A DNA stretch of 64,000 bases from Bonia amplexicaulis (lineage: Eukaryota > Streptophyta > Magnoliopsida > Poales > Poaceae): NCBI GenBank assembly GCA_036346245.1, contig CM070739.1, positions 9,931,403 through 9,995,402 on the forward strand, given 5' to 3'. Numbering within the stretch: position 1 is the stretch's first letter; every line of letters starts with the position of its first letter. Below the pieces are notes generated by a model. That model worked only from the letters and a program-made list of their open reading frames with translations. It had not been told where the DNA came from and made no database searches. The position numbers were made by a program, and so were the translations under genes. This document shows positions 9,755-22,231 of the stretch, in pieces.

Positions 9755-11603
9755 TGATACGGGGAGTGCCCGATCTTCTCAGTGAGGAACCTTGGATAGT
9801 TGATGCGAAGTAGACGATGCCGCTAGTCTCCTCAACTCTTCGGAATACACCCAAAACACACCGGATAATTGTTCATCGCGAGACCACAAACGACGAACGC
9901 CATGTCCCCAATTCCCAATGGAACGACGGCTTGACCTTGAATTGCAGAACGAACAATAGATCCCCTATTTCTCTCTCAAAGTCCTCTCATGAACTTGCAA
10001 TAGCTATGTTTCAATCTTATGCATAAAATTGGTCTACCTTATAATGGTGGTCTAACTCTCAATATATAGTACCCTGTTCACCTCATATGATACGGGGTCG
10101 TCCGATCTTCTCGATGTAGGATGGATGCTCACGGGAGTCTTGATGAATCGTAATGATCCTCCGATGCCAATGCAAGGGACGAACACTCTTTAATCCGCCA
10201 AAACGCACTCATGTTGATTTCGCCGACCACCAAGCGAACATCTATCGTGCACTCAATTCCCAACGAAAAGGCTAAACGATCTTGATTGAAGAAAGTTCAC
10301 TCCTAATTCCCCATAGAACTTCGGTAGCAATGCTAAATTTGAACAAACTTTCGTAGATTCATTATTCTCAAACGTGGTCTGCCTTACAATGGGGGTCTAA
10401 CCCTCAATATATAGTTCCCGCTCCACCTCATGGCTGGCCAAGAGGTCCAAAACCAACTCCAACTCATCCCTACATGTATTGGAAACAAACTCACACAAAA
10501 GGAAAAACCTAAAATTAAGCCATCACAATGTTTCGGTCATAACTTTTAATTCGTGACGAATTTGAAGGTGGGGTTGGATCCATTGGTAGCCCTGGAAATT
10601 ATCTTTCCAACGAGTACAAGAACACCTGAATCGGACTCTGTTTGTCAAAGTTATGGCCTTTTTAGTAACTGCCTGTCAGGCTGTCCCGAACCGAATCCGA
10701 ATTGAATTCTGAGTTGAATCCGAGTTTGAATTGGATTGAGCACGTGGTAGATCCGAATTTGGCATGAAAATATTATCCAAAACTTGTAGTTTTTGTCCTT
10801 GTGCTCCTCCCTTTTGCTCTTCCATGTCTTCACATGAATCATACCTAAGAATACATAAAATAATAGCATGATGTAGTATTCTAAGTTCATCATCAATTAA
10901 AAGAAACTCCTTAAGAAATAATTTCACCTGACAATATTTAATGCGGCTCAATACTTCTTTCCAATTAAATAATGTATTCGCCTGAAAAGTGCTAAGCATG
11001 TGTGTATCCGCATCATCATGGCTGGTCAAGAGGTCCTAAACCTACTCCAACTCATCCCTACATGTATTTGGAAACACACTCACACAAAATGAAAACCTAA
11101 AATTAAACCGTTACCATGTTTCGGTCATAACTTTTTATCCGTGATGAATTTGAAGGTGGGGCCAGATCCATTGCGTAACCCCTGAAATTATCTTTCTAAC
11201 AAGTACAACAACACCTGCATCGGACTCTGTTTGTGAAAGTTATGGCCTTTTTAGTAACTGTCTGTCAGGCTGTCCCGAACCGAATCCGAATTGAATTCTA
11301 AGTTGAATCCGAGTTTGAATTGGATTGAGCACGTGTGAGGTCCGAATTTGGCTTGAAAATCTTATCCAAAACTTGTAGTTCAAGTCCTGTGCTCCTCCCT
11401 TTTGCTCTCCCAAGACTTCACATGAATCATACCTAAGAATACATAAAATAATAGCATGATGTACTATTCCAAGTTCATCATCAATTAAAAGAAACTCCTT
11501 AGGAAACAAATTCACCTAACAATAGTTAATGCGGCTCAATACGTCTTTCCAGTAAAATAATGTATTTGGCTGAAAAGTGCTAAACTTGTGCGTATCCACA
11601 TCA
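9755..11603 (-). repeat. LTR of element F, interrupted by a solo LTR
   Basis: Two blocks (9755-10087 and 11016-11603) that together form one B-type LTR of about 921 bp on the minus strand. It starts TGATGTGGATACGC and ends CCCCGTATCA. It has a leader and gag on its left and the end of another internal region (with a purine tract) on its right. It therefore serves as 5' LTR to the left and 3' LTR to the right, as in tandem copies made by unequal recombination. Confidence 0.7.
10088..11015 (-). repeat. Solo B-type LTR nested in the LTR of F
   Basis: Complete 928-bp LTR in minus orientation (TGATGCGGATAC at 11015, CCCCGTATCA at 10088) with no internal sequence. Flanks are TCATA on the left and TCATG on the right, a 5-bp target duplication with one change. 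Undisturbed LTRs of the family read CTCATGGCTGG at this site, which confirms the duplication. It is the product of intra-element LTR recombination. Confidence 0.85.
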
Positions 11604-11778
11604 TCCTCTCCTTCATCAAGAAAAGTCGTCCTCGGCTTATGGTAGCCTGAAATTGTACTAAGCAAAGAATACAACGTATATGCACGGTATATTATTTGTA
11701 ATCAAAACTTCTTTTGCTTAGCAATCATGAACATTTGAAGGCGTTGTAGATAAAAAGAATAACACATATGCATGGTAT
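11604..11778 (-). other. 3' end of an F-type internal region
   Basis: On the minus strand this reads into the purine tract GAAGGAGAGGA directly before the LTR at 11603. It matches the plus-strand segment 52075-52249. The upstream part is missing and a plus-strand pol scrap follows at 11779. Confidence 0.65.
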
Positions 11779-12031
11779 ATGTATGAGATTGGTAGAGCTA
11801 GTAGAGAGAAAAATCAGGAGCATAATAGGAGTGAAAATAAGATTGTAGCAACTGAACTTGAGCAACATAAAAAGAAAAACTCCAAATCTGTTCATGAGAC
11901 GAAAAATGAGAGAAAATTAAAAGGTGCATCTTTTCTTGCTACTAAGTCTGATGTGAATGAGCTGGCTGCTAGTACCTCTGTTTGCTATGCCTTACTTTGC
12001 AAACAAGCTTTATTTTCATTCGAGGATGTAT
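11779..12031 (+). pseudogene. Fragment of the protease/RT linker of a CRM-like pol
   Basis: ORF with RASREK and KIVATELEQHKKK, then SDVNELAASTSVCYALLCKQ, matching the minus-strand linker of G at 39928-40130. It is cut at 12032 by the LTR of G. It is probably a remnant of the element into which G inserted. Confidence 0.7.
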
Positions 12032-12765
12032 TGATGGAGACGGGGTGCCCGATCTTTCGATGAGATTGATAACTATCGATTTCGGTGGAGATGACCCTGA
12101 CGAGATGTTATTGACCTTGCTAGTGTCGCGATCAACCTGAACACGAAGTTCAATCCCTGCGAGCAATCGAAGAGACACAACTCAACAAAATATTAGCAAC
12201 GGAGGCGGCGGCTCCTATATAGGGAGAATGACCAGAGGGGGCATCCAAAGTGTACGACCTAGGGTTACAAGGCCCATGGGCCCAAGTGGTGGTAGCGCAG
12301 TACCCTTTTGACTCGGACTCAGAAACCAACGTGGACTATTTTGACGATTGCAGCCGGCTCAGATGGAATTTGAAGATGAGGTTGGATCCTTTGGAAATTA
12401 GACTTCATAAGCTTTCCATGAAGTACAAGAATGCCCGTTTGAACTTGGTACCATTGCAGCAGTCCGAATCTGATTCCAAGACGAGTCCAACTCGAATTCT
12501 TGCTTGACTTGATCCCAAAGTGATGTGGTGACCTCCATTATTCCTTCCATGCATGTCCATGACTCCATGTCCCTTTCCTTCGTCCTTTCCCAGGTTTCTA
12601 AGCACAATTAAATCACTTGCATTAGGTAGCGGTCTATACTCAGTAACATATGAACCAAGGAATGAATTCACCTGGTAATTAAGTTGACGAGCACGAGCTC
12701 GAGTAAGTGGTCCTTGCAACACATGTTGTGGATGAGTTGTATCCATGGAAGGGATGTCCTCATCA
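12032..12765 (-). repeat. 3' LTR of element G
   Basis: 734-bp LTR on the minus strand starting TGATGAGGACATCCC (plus 12765) and ending GTCTCCATCA (plus 12032), preceded by the purine tract at 12766-12777. The pol frame continues from the purine tract into the LTR as EGKDDEDIPSMD, then GPLTRARARQLNYQVN, up to about 12405. Internal sequence differs from the A, B, C and E LTRs. Confidence 0.8.
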
Positions 12766-13906
12766 TCCTTCCCTTCTTGCATTTGAGTCGTCCGCGACTC
12801 AAGCTCGTCTTCTCACAAGTTGGGCTTCAAATCTGCAGGCAGTTCAAGCTTGTATGCATTATTATTAATCTTTTCTAACACCTTGAAAGGACCTTCAGCT
12901 CTTGGCATCAATTTTGATTTTCTCAATTCAGGGAACCTATCTTTTCTTAAGTGCAACCAAACAAGATCCCCAGGTTCAAAAGTTAAATGTTTATATATAG
13001 CATTCATGCGCTCTATATCCTCCTTAGTTGTCTCGTGTATTTTAAAATCAATTCAGCACGTTGTTTATCATCAGGGTTCAATTTCTCCGAAGATGGAATG
13101 AGCATTAAATCAATAGCAGCACGAGGCACAAAACCATAAATAACTTCAAAAGGGCACATCTTTGTAGTAGAATGCAACTTCACGAAAGAATAAATCAGCA
13201 ATATTGGTAGCATCATCATTCTTATGACATGGTATAAAATGTCCTATCTTAGAAAATCTATCAACAACAACGATATACTATCCCTCCCCTAGGCAATCCT
13301 AAAACAAAGTCCATCGAAATATCTTCCCACGGAACGCTAGGAACGGGTAAAGGCATATATAAACCATGAGGATTAAGTCGTGACTTAGCCTTTTGACATG
13401 TAGTGCAGCGAGCAACGTAGCGCTCGACGTCCCGTCTCATCTTTGGCCAAAAAAAATGATCAGCAAGTATGTCCTCCGTTTTCTTCACACCAAAATGTCC
13501 CATTAACCCACCTCCATGTGCTTCCTGTAACAACAACAGACAAACAGAACTAGCAGGAATGCACAACTTGTTGGCTCTAAACACAAAACCATCATTAATG
13601 ACAAATTTATTCCACATTTTCCCTTATTTATAATTCAACAATATTTCTGCAAAATCAGCATCGTGCACATATTGCTCTTTAATAGTCTCTAATCCAAAAA
13701 TTTTGAAGTCAAGTTGTGATAACATGGCATATCTCCTAGACAAAGCATCAGCAATAATATTCACCTTTCCCTTCTTGTGTTTTATGACATAGGTAAAAGA
13801 CTCGATAAATTCAACCCACTTTGCATGTCTACGGTTCAGTTTACCTTGACTTCGAATATGCTTTAAAGATTCATGATCAGAATGTATAACAAATTCTTTA
13901 GGCCAT
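12766..13906 (-). pseudogene. Integrase and RNase H end of element G pol
   Basis: Minus strand. The integrase zinc-binding region (HFGVKKTEDILADHFFWPKM, then CTTCQKAKS) and the start of the catalytic core (MDFVLGLPRG) lie at 13617-13261. The rest of the core with the D35E residues is missing or scrambled between 13261 and 13219. The C-terminal GPY-like region is at 13219-12813 (FEPGDLVWLHLRKDRFPELR). The distal RNase H part is at 13906-13620 in broken frames. Several frameshifts and at least one deletion make it inactive. Confidence 0.8.
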
Positions 13907-16091
13907 TGTAATATCCCAAAAGTCTATCGAGAATTAATTGTGTAATTTGGAGAGAAGGACCTTAAAGACAAAAATAAAATAACAAGTTTTGAGGGGGATT
14001 TCTGAAATTTTAGGACAACCTGGGCCTGGGCCTTGGCCCAGGTGGGATTTTTGGCCCAAGGGGGCAGGGGAGGCGCCACCCCTCCAACCCTAGCCGCCTC
14101 CCCCTCTTCCCCCCATTGCAGCCGCCACCTCCAAAATATCTAACACGGCAAGGTTTTCGGCTGCCACGGTGACGTTTTTGGCTGCCGCGGCAAGGTTTGT
14201 GCTGCCGTGGCAGAGATAACAGGAAGAAAGGAGGAAGGGAAGGGGAGAAGAAGGAGAAGAGGAAGAGGAAAGAAAAGAAAAAAGGGGGCCAAGGAGAAGA
14301 GGTGAAAGTCGTGGGTGTTCGTCGTGTTCTTCATCGTTTCTTCAAGGGTAATCCCTGTTTTTCCCAATTAGATTAATAATTTAGTAGTGGTAGCATTGTC
14401 GTTTTTCTGGACAGCCAGAACAGATCGAGTTAGACGGCTGTTTCGGGATAGATCCGTGGGGATTCAGGTCTGGACTTCTCCTAGAGAATTGTAGAGGACG
14501 AAATTATGCTTCCATGAAGTCCTAGAACGCGTCATTTGAACTTGTGTAGCAAAAGTTATGATTTTTATAAGGTGACTGTTCTGCATCTCAGGGGACTTTC
14601 TGTCAGATTTCGGTAGATTGATTTTGGTAATTAGAAAACGGGAGAATCAGAGGATCTCCATATTAGGAAAGTTGTAGATAATTTTCTTAGATTTCCAGAA
14701 AGGTCAAGAAACCTAGATTCCGAATTTCGTAGCAAAAGTTATGGCCATTTTAGTGCGCTGTCCAGAGGGCCCGTTCAGATTGCTGATGCTTTAGAAGATG
14801 ACCGAATCTGGGAGGCTCACCAAATAGGTTTAGCTAGATAATTTAATTATCTTTCCAGAGAATCTGAGAATACCCTATTGGATCTCTGTATCAAAAGTTA
14901 TGAATTTTTGAATGTGACTGTCTGTAGAAGGCAGAGGTTGGCCGAGAGACAATTGGGGATTTGGTCAAGTTAAATGTGTTGGGTTAGTAGTTTAAGGGTG
15001 TTGTTTTATTATCCAAAGACCGCTACTGTTGTCTTAGCAAATATTATAATTATTGTTCAGGAGGAGGACGGATTCCCGGGGTTGCACCTTCTACTCATCC
15101 TCCGTTTTCTCGCGGTTAAGGCAATTATAATGATGGTTGAAATTTTATAGTGTGATTGTTGATGAATGATGGTTTGTGGATGTTTGATCGGTATTATGAG
15201 TGTATGTGATCTTGATTATGATAAGGATATGTTGGTACTGTTTATGGTAGTTTGCAATTGAAGTTGTTTATGAGAATTTATGATGCATGGATATGGTGAA
15301 TGTAAGTTTTTATTTATTGAGACATTCACATATATGCATCATGCCGATATATTGAAGTCTTGGTCACTAGATGACCAAGCGTTGAGGTCCCCGTCATGTT
15401 GATGTCATGACGGACTAAAGGTCCCCATACTTGCGGAGTATGGGCACTGGTCCCCTGCACGGATGGTACGAGCATGGGTGTGCATTGACGGATGCACACT
15501 CCGCATTACCGGTAAAATGCGAAAGAGAAGAGATAAAGATATTTTTGATCATATTGCATATCATGGTTCATTATATGATTGATGGATAAATTTGTGAGAT
15601 GATGTTCTTGGTTGATCTTGTTATTACTTATTATATTTGCTGAGTCGTTGGACTCTCTCTTGTTGTTGTTGTTGTCGTTTGTTGTTTGTTTTAGGTACCT
15701 TCATGAAATCAGCGTGCATGGGAGTAAAGAAGGATTAGTATGGTTGCACTTGCACGAATTATTCACCATGGAAGAACTACAGAACTTTAAATATTATTGT
15801 TGACTAGCCTATGTGGTATTTGATTATGTCTATCAGGTTTAAAATGTAATAATGGATTAGAAGCCTTTTATATTGCTTCCGCTCTTTATTTAAATTTTAT
15901 AGCCAGTTTGTTTAGGATTGATTATATTGTTTACTGTTCACAATATCCATTGATTATACCTGTTGGAACCTCGAAATTAGACAATAAACAAAGGAGGTTC
16001 TGCCGAAATTTTGTAGGATGGATTTAGTTTATCTTTATTATGTTGTTAGTTTGGTAGCATTCCAGGTCATTGTTTTGGCTGAGGTGTTACA
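13907..16091 (+). repeat. Solo LTR of the D family (D2) in element G
   Basis: 2185-bp LTR starting TGTAATATCCCAAAAG and ending GAGGTGTTACA, flanked by GCCAT on both sides (13902-13906 and 16092-16096). It interrupts the RNase H frame of G between the codons for HxLW and WPKEFVIHSD. It is clearly related to the LTRs of D (19957-22185 and 27162-29410, opposite strand) but much diverged, so it is an older insertion. It contains the hairpin array described separately. Confidence 0.9.
15359..15499 (+). other. Hairpin array in the solo D-type LTR
   Basis: Consecutive inverted repeats in the sense orientation of the LTR: CTTGGTCA/TGACCAAG (15359-15379), CCGTCATG/CATGACGG (15391-15413), CCCATACT/AGTATGGG (15424-15444), an imperfect one (15452-15478) and GTGTGCAT/ATGCACAC (15478-15499), followed by ATTACCGGTAA. 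The linkers between the first four hairpins end in GGT. The same order and spacing occur in both LTRs of D. Confidence 0.85.
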
Positions 16092-16895
16092 GCCATAAAT
16101 TATGTTGCCAAGTTTCTAAGGTTCGAAAGAGGGCATATAACTCCTTATCATAAGTAGAATAGTTCAAACTAGGCCTACTCAATTTCTCACTGAAGTATGC
16201 TATAGGTTTGCCTTCTTGTAACAACACACCACCTAAACCGATTCCGCTTGCATCACATTCTAGCTCAAAAGTCTTTTTGAAATCAGGGAGTTGGAGTACA
16301 GGTGTATGTGTTAACTTATCTTTCAATGTGGTGAAGGCATTCTCCTGTGCGGTGCCCGAAACAAATGGCACGCCCTTCTTGGTAAGCTCATTCAATGGTG
16401 CGGCGATGGTGCTGAAATCCTTCGCAAAGCGGCGTTAGAACCCAGCAAGTCCTAAAAAGCTCCGCACCCGTGTGACCGTGTTAGGAGTCGGCTAACTCTG
16501 TATTGCTTCAACCTTGGCTTGATCAACTTCAATTCCCTATGGAGTAACAACATAGCTAAGAAACGCGACTCGATCGGTGCAAAAGGTGCACTTATCGAGG
16601 TTACCAAATAGGCGTGCATCACGTAAAGCCTTAAAAACAGCACGTAAATAGTCCAGATGTTCCTCTAATGATTTGCTATATATCAATATATCATCAAAAG
16701 AAACCACCACAAATCTACCAATGAAAGAACGCAAAACCTCATTCATTAGTCTCATGAAAGTACTAGGTGCATTAGTTAAACCAAAAGGCATTACTAACCA
16801 CTCATATAACCCGAACTTAGTTTTAAAAGCCATTTTCCATTCATCGCCTAATTTCATGCGGATTTGATGATAAGACAACAGAGCCACTCAAGTCA
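16092..16895 (-). pseudogene. RNase H and RT segment of element G
   Basis: Minus strand. RT motifs: WKMAFKTKFGLYEWLVMPFG, NAPSTFMRLMNEVLRSF and the catalytic block VVSFDDILIYSKS (FDD) at 16887-16537. RNase H: FELECDASGIGLGGVLLQEG and YDKELYALFRTLETW at 16395-16092. A frameshift near 16500 and a short deletion at the 16895 end (the block before YHQIR) are present. The left boundary is the GCCAT duplication of the solo LTR and the right one is the AGTCA duplication of element C. Confidence 0.85.
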
Positions 16896-17983
16896 TGATG
16901 AGGACATCTCTACTACATATTCATCGTCCACTTCAAATGTGCATGGCAAAACTATAGATAAGGTTCCGGAAGGTCCTATGACAAGAGCAAGAGCTAAGCT
17001 ACTTCAACAACAGGTGCTTTTGTTCCTTAGAGATTCTTCTATTACGTTAGATGAGAATAACATACTACCTAATGCAAATATGTTATGCATTCTCAGATTT
17101 GAAGCAACAGAAGATCAAGTGGAGAAGGATCAACCTGCCATGAGTCATGCGAAGGAGAGCCCATGCGGGCAAGGAGCTATGATATATCTATCCAACAATT
17201 TCTCAATCAAGCAGCCCATGCGGTTGATCAAGGAGGAAAAAAACCCGTTTGAGGGGAGAGCAAAAGGGGAAGAAGCCCAAGGACTTAAACTACAAGCTTT
17301 GGATAAGATTTACAAGCCAAATTCGGACCTCCCACGTGCTCAATCCAATTCAAACTCGAATTCAACTAAGAATTCAATTCGGATTCGTTCGGGACAACCT
17401 GACAGGCAGTTACTAAAAAGGCCATAACTTTCACAAACGGAGTCCGATTCAGGTGTTCTTGTACTCGTTGGAAAGATAATTTCAAGGGCTACGCAATGGA
17501 TCTGTCCCCAACTTCAAATAAATCACGGATAAAAAGTTATGACCGAAATATTGTGCTGGTTTAATTTTAGGTTTTTCCTTTTGTGTGAGTTTGTTTCCAA
17601 ATACATGTAGGGATGAGCTGGAGTTGGTTTAGGACCTCTTGGCCAGCGATAAGGTGGACAGGGTACTATATATTGAGGCTTAGACCCCCATTGTAAGGTA
17701 GACCACGTTCGAGAATAATGAATCTACTAAAGTTTGTTCGAGTTTAGCATTGCTACCGAAGTTCCAAGGGAATTAGGTGTGATTTTCTTCATCAAGATCG
17801 TTCAGCCTTTCCGTTGGGAATTGGGTGCACGATAGATCTTCGCTTGGTGGTCGGCGAAATCAACACGAGTGTGTTTTGGCGTATTAAAGAGTGTTCGTCC
17901 CTTGCATTGGAGGATCATTATGATTCATCAAGACTCCCGTGAGTATCTATCCTACGTCGAGAAGATCGGGCGACCCCGTATCA
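16896..17983 (+). repeat. 5' LTR of element C
   Basis: 1088-bp LTR starting TGATGAGGACATC and ending GACCCCGTATCA. Its first 500 bp encode an open frame with EGPMTRARAKLLQQQVLLFL, the LTR-borne polyprotein tail. The 3' half is similar to B-type LTRs (ATATATTGAGG leader box, AATTGGGTGCACGATAGATC). It is matched by the surviving part of the 3' LTR at 39062-39493. Confidence 0.85.
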
Positions 17984-19017
17984 TCTTGGTATCAGAGCGC
18001 GGTTTACTCGGTAGGATCTTATCCCTTTAAATTTCAGTTTATTACTTATTGTCCTATAGTCCATAAACCGAAAACACAAAAAAAAATACAAACCCTAGTT
18101 TCACATCTGCTATTTTCGTGAGTTTTATTATGTCTTGATCCATTAGAAATTTTGTTTACGTGCTGATCGTTCGTGTTTATTTGCGTAGCTTAATCTTTGT
18201 GTCCAATCCAAAATTCAAAAAAAAATCCGATCGCTACGGTGCGTGAACAGTACTACATTGCAAAAAAAATCTGATACTTTTATTTCATCAATTGAGACTA
18301 GCTATTGAATATTGCATCTAGGGCTGCTCTTGAGTATTCTACATCTTGCTGAATATTTGTGACCTATGCAAAATCAAAGAGACAATTAAACCTAGTTCGG
18401 CCCTTGAAAAAAAAAGAAGAAGAAGAAAAAAAGATAGCTAAAAAAAAGAGAGAGAAAAAAACATTGGCCGAATCTAGGATGAGCTCTTAGTCCATACATT
18501 CAGCTTGTGTATTTAATTCTTTTGAGCAATCTTGTGCCCTTACATTCATATCATTGCAATTGGCTAGCGTCTCTCCTAGTACTTGGTGCAAAACGAGCTA
18601 TCTAATCTTTAATTTCAGATTGCCTCTAGTTAGCTCATTCCTTTGTTTGCATCGAGTCACATTGATCTTTGCGTGTGCGTTCATATACTTCACTTAAATC
18701 TTTTGGATCAGCACTTAGGCAAAGTATTCTAACTTGGATTATTACTTAATTTTACAACATCGAGAAATCAGATCGTGTAGGATAAATACTTCCGAACCAA
18801 ACTCCACAAAATATCCTTTTGCCGTGCAATTGTGAGTCACTTTTAAATCCGCTTGATCATCACTTGTTATTATAGCCACCACCAAGTGTTAGTTTCTTTT
18901 GGCCTCAATCCACTTCGGAAAGGTAAGAACTTTACTTGGGAGAAGAAAAAGTGAGATAGAATGAACACATATTACCCATATATTTGTGGTTTTGGTGTTT
19001 TCCTTGTGCTACTAACC
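17984..19017 (+). other. Leader of element C with primer binding site
   Basis: Untranslated leader. The primer binding site TGGTATCAGAGC is at 17987-17998. It carries an A/G-rich simple-sequence run at about 18408-18465 and the block shared with other leaders (ATCTTTTGGATCAGCACTTA at about 18700). No gene. Confidence 0.8.
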
Positions 19018-19956
19018 ATGTCAGGTGGAGACGACAACATGGGAGAGGAGCATGGTCTGAATTCCCCGGTGACTCGTTTTCAATTCCATGCTTTGAGGGG
19101 AACTTTGCGCAATGAGTTCATCGCCACTACTTCGGCCTTGGAGGAGCAACTCAAGGCAAAGATCAACAATTCCACACAAGACATGCGCATTGAGATGAAC
19201 CAACAAATGAGCGTGCTACGTACCAACATTGTGAACGATGTGGTGCGCGCACTTCGACCACAACAAGAGGAAGGCAGTGTTCATCGTGGGGGTGGCATCC
19301 CTCCGCGAGATGAGGAAGCAGGCGTTGCTCGAGGTGGCCAAGATGCACAGCAACAGCGAGACCGTGTGGTGGCAAACGCCATCCGTCCACCCTTCCCTGG
19401 GAGATGTGCAGGGTGCGGCTTTCATGGTCCGGGGAGGGGCCATGGACATGGAGGCCATGGAGGGGGAGCACTTCACTTTGACGACGATGACTTTCCGCAC
19501 CATGACGACGGCTACCACCGCCGTAATCGTTACGGCGAAGATCGACCACACGAGGAGAAATTTGGTAAGCTCAAATTTACGAAGCCTTCATTTTCAGGTA
19601 CACATGAGCCCGAAGAATACCTCACTTGGGAGCTCAAGGTGGACAACGTGTTCCACTTGCACAACTATTCTGAAGAGAAGAAAATCCATATGGCGGGACT
19701 AGAATTCAATGATTATGCCTTGGTTTGGTGGGAGCAAATGCAAAACCAAAGGATGAGGAATAATGAGCCACCCATCACTACATGGGAAGAGATGAAGTAC
19801 CATATGAGAGCAAGGTTTGTACCTACACATTACAAACGTGACCTCTTTGATAAATTGCAGAATTTGAAGCAAGGGAGTTTCACAATTGAGAAGTACTACA
19901 AAGAAATGGAAATGGCTATGATAAGGGCTAATGTTTATGAACAAGAAGGGCGAACT
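19018..19956 (+). pseudogene. gag of element C, 5' part
   Basis: Open for the whole segment. The in-frame ATG at 18961 is possible, but the family start is taken as ATG 19018 (MSGGDDNMGEEHG) because related copies at 31528 and 50203 begin there. A coiled-coil-like N-terminus (about residues 20-85) is followed by a Gly/His/Arg-rich linker and the capsid core (GKLKFTKPSFSGTHEPEEYL, then YALVWWEQM and RARFVPTHYKRDL). The frame is interrupted at 19956 by element D after EQEGRT and resumes at 29411. Confidence 0.9.
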
Positions 19957-22185
19957 TGTAACACCCCGGTCCAACATTGAACTGGAATGCTACTAATCTA
20001 ACATCATAACAAAGCTAAGCTAAAATATTCAATAAAATTTCGGCAGAACCTCCTTTGTTTATTAACTAAAACTGGAGTTCTAACAGGTATAAATCAAAAG
20101 GTATGAATAACCATAAGCAAAGTAATTTTATCACTTAAGCAAAAACACCTAATATCTTAAGTAAAGCGCGGAAGCAATATAATAAGTTCTAATTCATTAT
20201 TACATCTTAATCTGAAAGTCTTAATCAAATAACATTTGATCTAATCAACAAATAATATTATTGAGTTCGCTATCTCCTCCAAGGTGATTAATTTCGTGCA
20301 AGTGCAACTTTACTAATCCATCCTTATTCCCATGCATGCTGATCTCGTGAAGGTACCTAAAATAAACAAACAACAACAACAAAACAACAGCAAGAGTGAG
20401 TCCAAAGACTCAGCAAGTATGAACAGATTGTAGCATAACCATCCATATGCAACATTGCAACATAAAAGTAACTATGATATGCAATATGATCAAAAATCTC
20501 TTTTCTTTTCTCTTTCGCATTTTACCGGTAATGCGGAGTGAGCATCCGTCAATGCTCACCCGTGCCTGTACCATCATGTACAGGGACCAATTGCCCATAC
20601 TCACAAGTATGGGGACCTTTAGCCCGTCATGAAATCAACATGACGGGGACCTCGACGCTTGGTCATCTCGTGACCAAGACTTCAATAATCAGCATGATGC
20701 ATGTATGTGAATATCTCAATAACTAAATAAACTTGCATTCACATCATCTATGCATCATAAATTCTCACGAACATAATAGTTGCAATTGAACATAAGCAAT
20801 AACGGCAATTCATTAATATATTCATGAGCATACACATTCATAACATTGTAGCAATCATCCACCAACATCAATCACAAACAATATGCACTATCAATTTAAA
20901 ACCATGTATGTACTTGCCTTAACCACGAGAAAACGGAGAATATGTGGAAGGTGCAACCCCTAGAACCCGTCCTCCTCCTGAACAATAATTATAAATTTTT
21001 CTAAGACAACAGCAAGAGCCTTTAAATAACCATATCATCACCCCCAAACTACTCCAACCCATTTATCTAAATTAAATCTCTAATTTCCTCTCGCCATCCT
21101 CTCATCGCCACGGACGGTCATCTTTAAAATTGTAACTTCTGCTACACAGGTCCAATGGGCGTTCTCAGATTCTCTGGAAAGATAATTAAATTATCTAACT
21201 AAACTTATTTGGGAATCCTTCCAGATTCGGCAATCTACTACCCGATCCAACCAGTTTTCCACAGCCTGTATCTGTCTAGGGACAGCGCACTAAAAATGCC
21301 GTAACTTCCACCCCGAAAGTCGGAATTTGGACTTCTTGACCTTTCTGGAAAGCTAAGAAAATTATCTACAACTTTCCTAATATGAAGATCCTCTGATTCT
21401 CCCGTTTACTAATTTCTAAATTCGATCTACCGAAACCCGTCGGGAAAACATCCGAGATGCAAAACAGTCAATCTTGTAAAAATCATAACTTTTGGTACGT
21501 AAGTTCGATTGATGCGTTCTAGGACTCTATGGAGAGATAATTTCGTCCTCTACAATTCTCTAGGAGAAGTCCAGATCTGATTCCCCACAGAACTATCCCA
21601 AAACTGCCATCTAAACCGAACTGTTCTAGCTGTCCAGATCTACGACAATGCTACCACCACTAATTTATTAATCTAATTGGGGAAAACATGGATTACCCTT
21701 GATGAACGATGAAGAACACGACGAACACGAAGATCCTCCCACGAATTCTTCCTCTCTTCTTCCTCCTCCTTTTCTCCTCTTGTTCTTCCTTTCCTCCGGA
21801 TCCAATCGTCTTGCACGGGCGATCTCCTTCCTCCACTTGATTGGGTAGCAACCGGGATCTTCCTTGCCAACAATGGAGGGGGAAAGATCTGTTTGGAGAG
21901 GAGGTGGCGCAAGGGACAGGGAGGAGAGGGGGCGCAAGAGGTAGGGAGGGAGGGTGCAAGAAGGGAAATAGGGGGCGCAAGGGGTGGCAAGGGGCGGCTA
22001 GGGTTAGGAGGGTGGCGCCCCCCTCCCCCTTTGGGCTTAGGTTTCCCACCTAGGCCAAAGCTCAGGCCCAGGTTGTCCTAATTTTTCAGAAAAACCCCTC
22101 AAAACTTGATATTTTTACCCTTTTCCTTTAAGGTCCTTCTCTTTACTTATGCATCTAAATAATAGATTTCTTCCGGGGTATTACA
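19957..22185 (-). repeat. 3' LTR of element D
   Basis: On the minus strand it starts TGTAATACCCCGG (plus end 22185) and ends GGGTGTTACA (plus 19957). ORFs on both strands within it (for example 21673-22081) are mirrored in the other LTR and have no protein similarity I recognise, so they are not called as genes. It contains a GC-rich stretch and the hairpin array at 20522-20678. Confidence 0.92.
20522..20678 (-). other. Hairpin array, 3' LTR of D
   Basis: In plus coordinates: palindrome TTACCGGTAA (20522-20531), then GTGAGCAT/ATGCTCAC (20538-20559), CCTGTAC/GTACAGG (20565-20584), CCCATACT/AGTATGGG (20594-20613), CCCGTCATG/CATGACGGG (20623-20647) and CTTGGTCA/TGACCAAG (20658-20678). Stems are 7 to 9 perfect base pairs, loops 4 to 7 bases. 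Confidence 0.9.
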
Positions 22186-22200
22186 TTCTACCCCCCTTAA
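22186..22200 (-). promoter_or_regulatory. Polypurine tract of element D
   Basis: TTAAGGGGGGTAGAA on the minus strand, directly before the 3' LTR. It is the plus-strand primer for reverse transcription. Confidence 0.85.
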
Positions 22201-22231
22201 GCAGAATTCGACCCCGAATTCTAACCATACA

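Noticed and set aside
20522..20678. CRISPR-like array from evenly spaced palindromes
   Set aside because: The repeats differ in sequence from each other, no constant repeat with variable spacers exists, and the block sits in an LTR of a plant retrotransposon.
21668..22081. Overlapping frames on both strands in the D LTR, and their twins at 28881-29273
   Set aside because: Caused by GC- and purine-rich low-complexity DNA; no family similarity, and reading frames differ between the two LTRs through indels.
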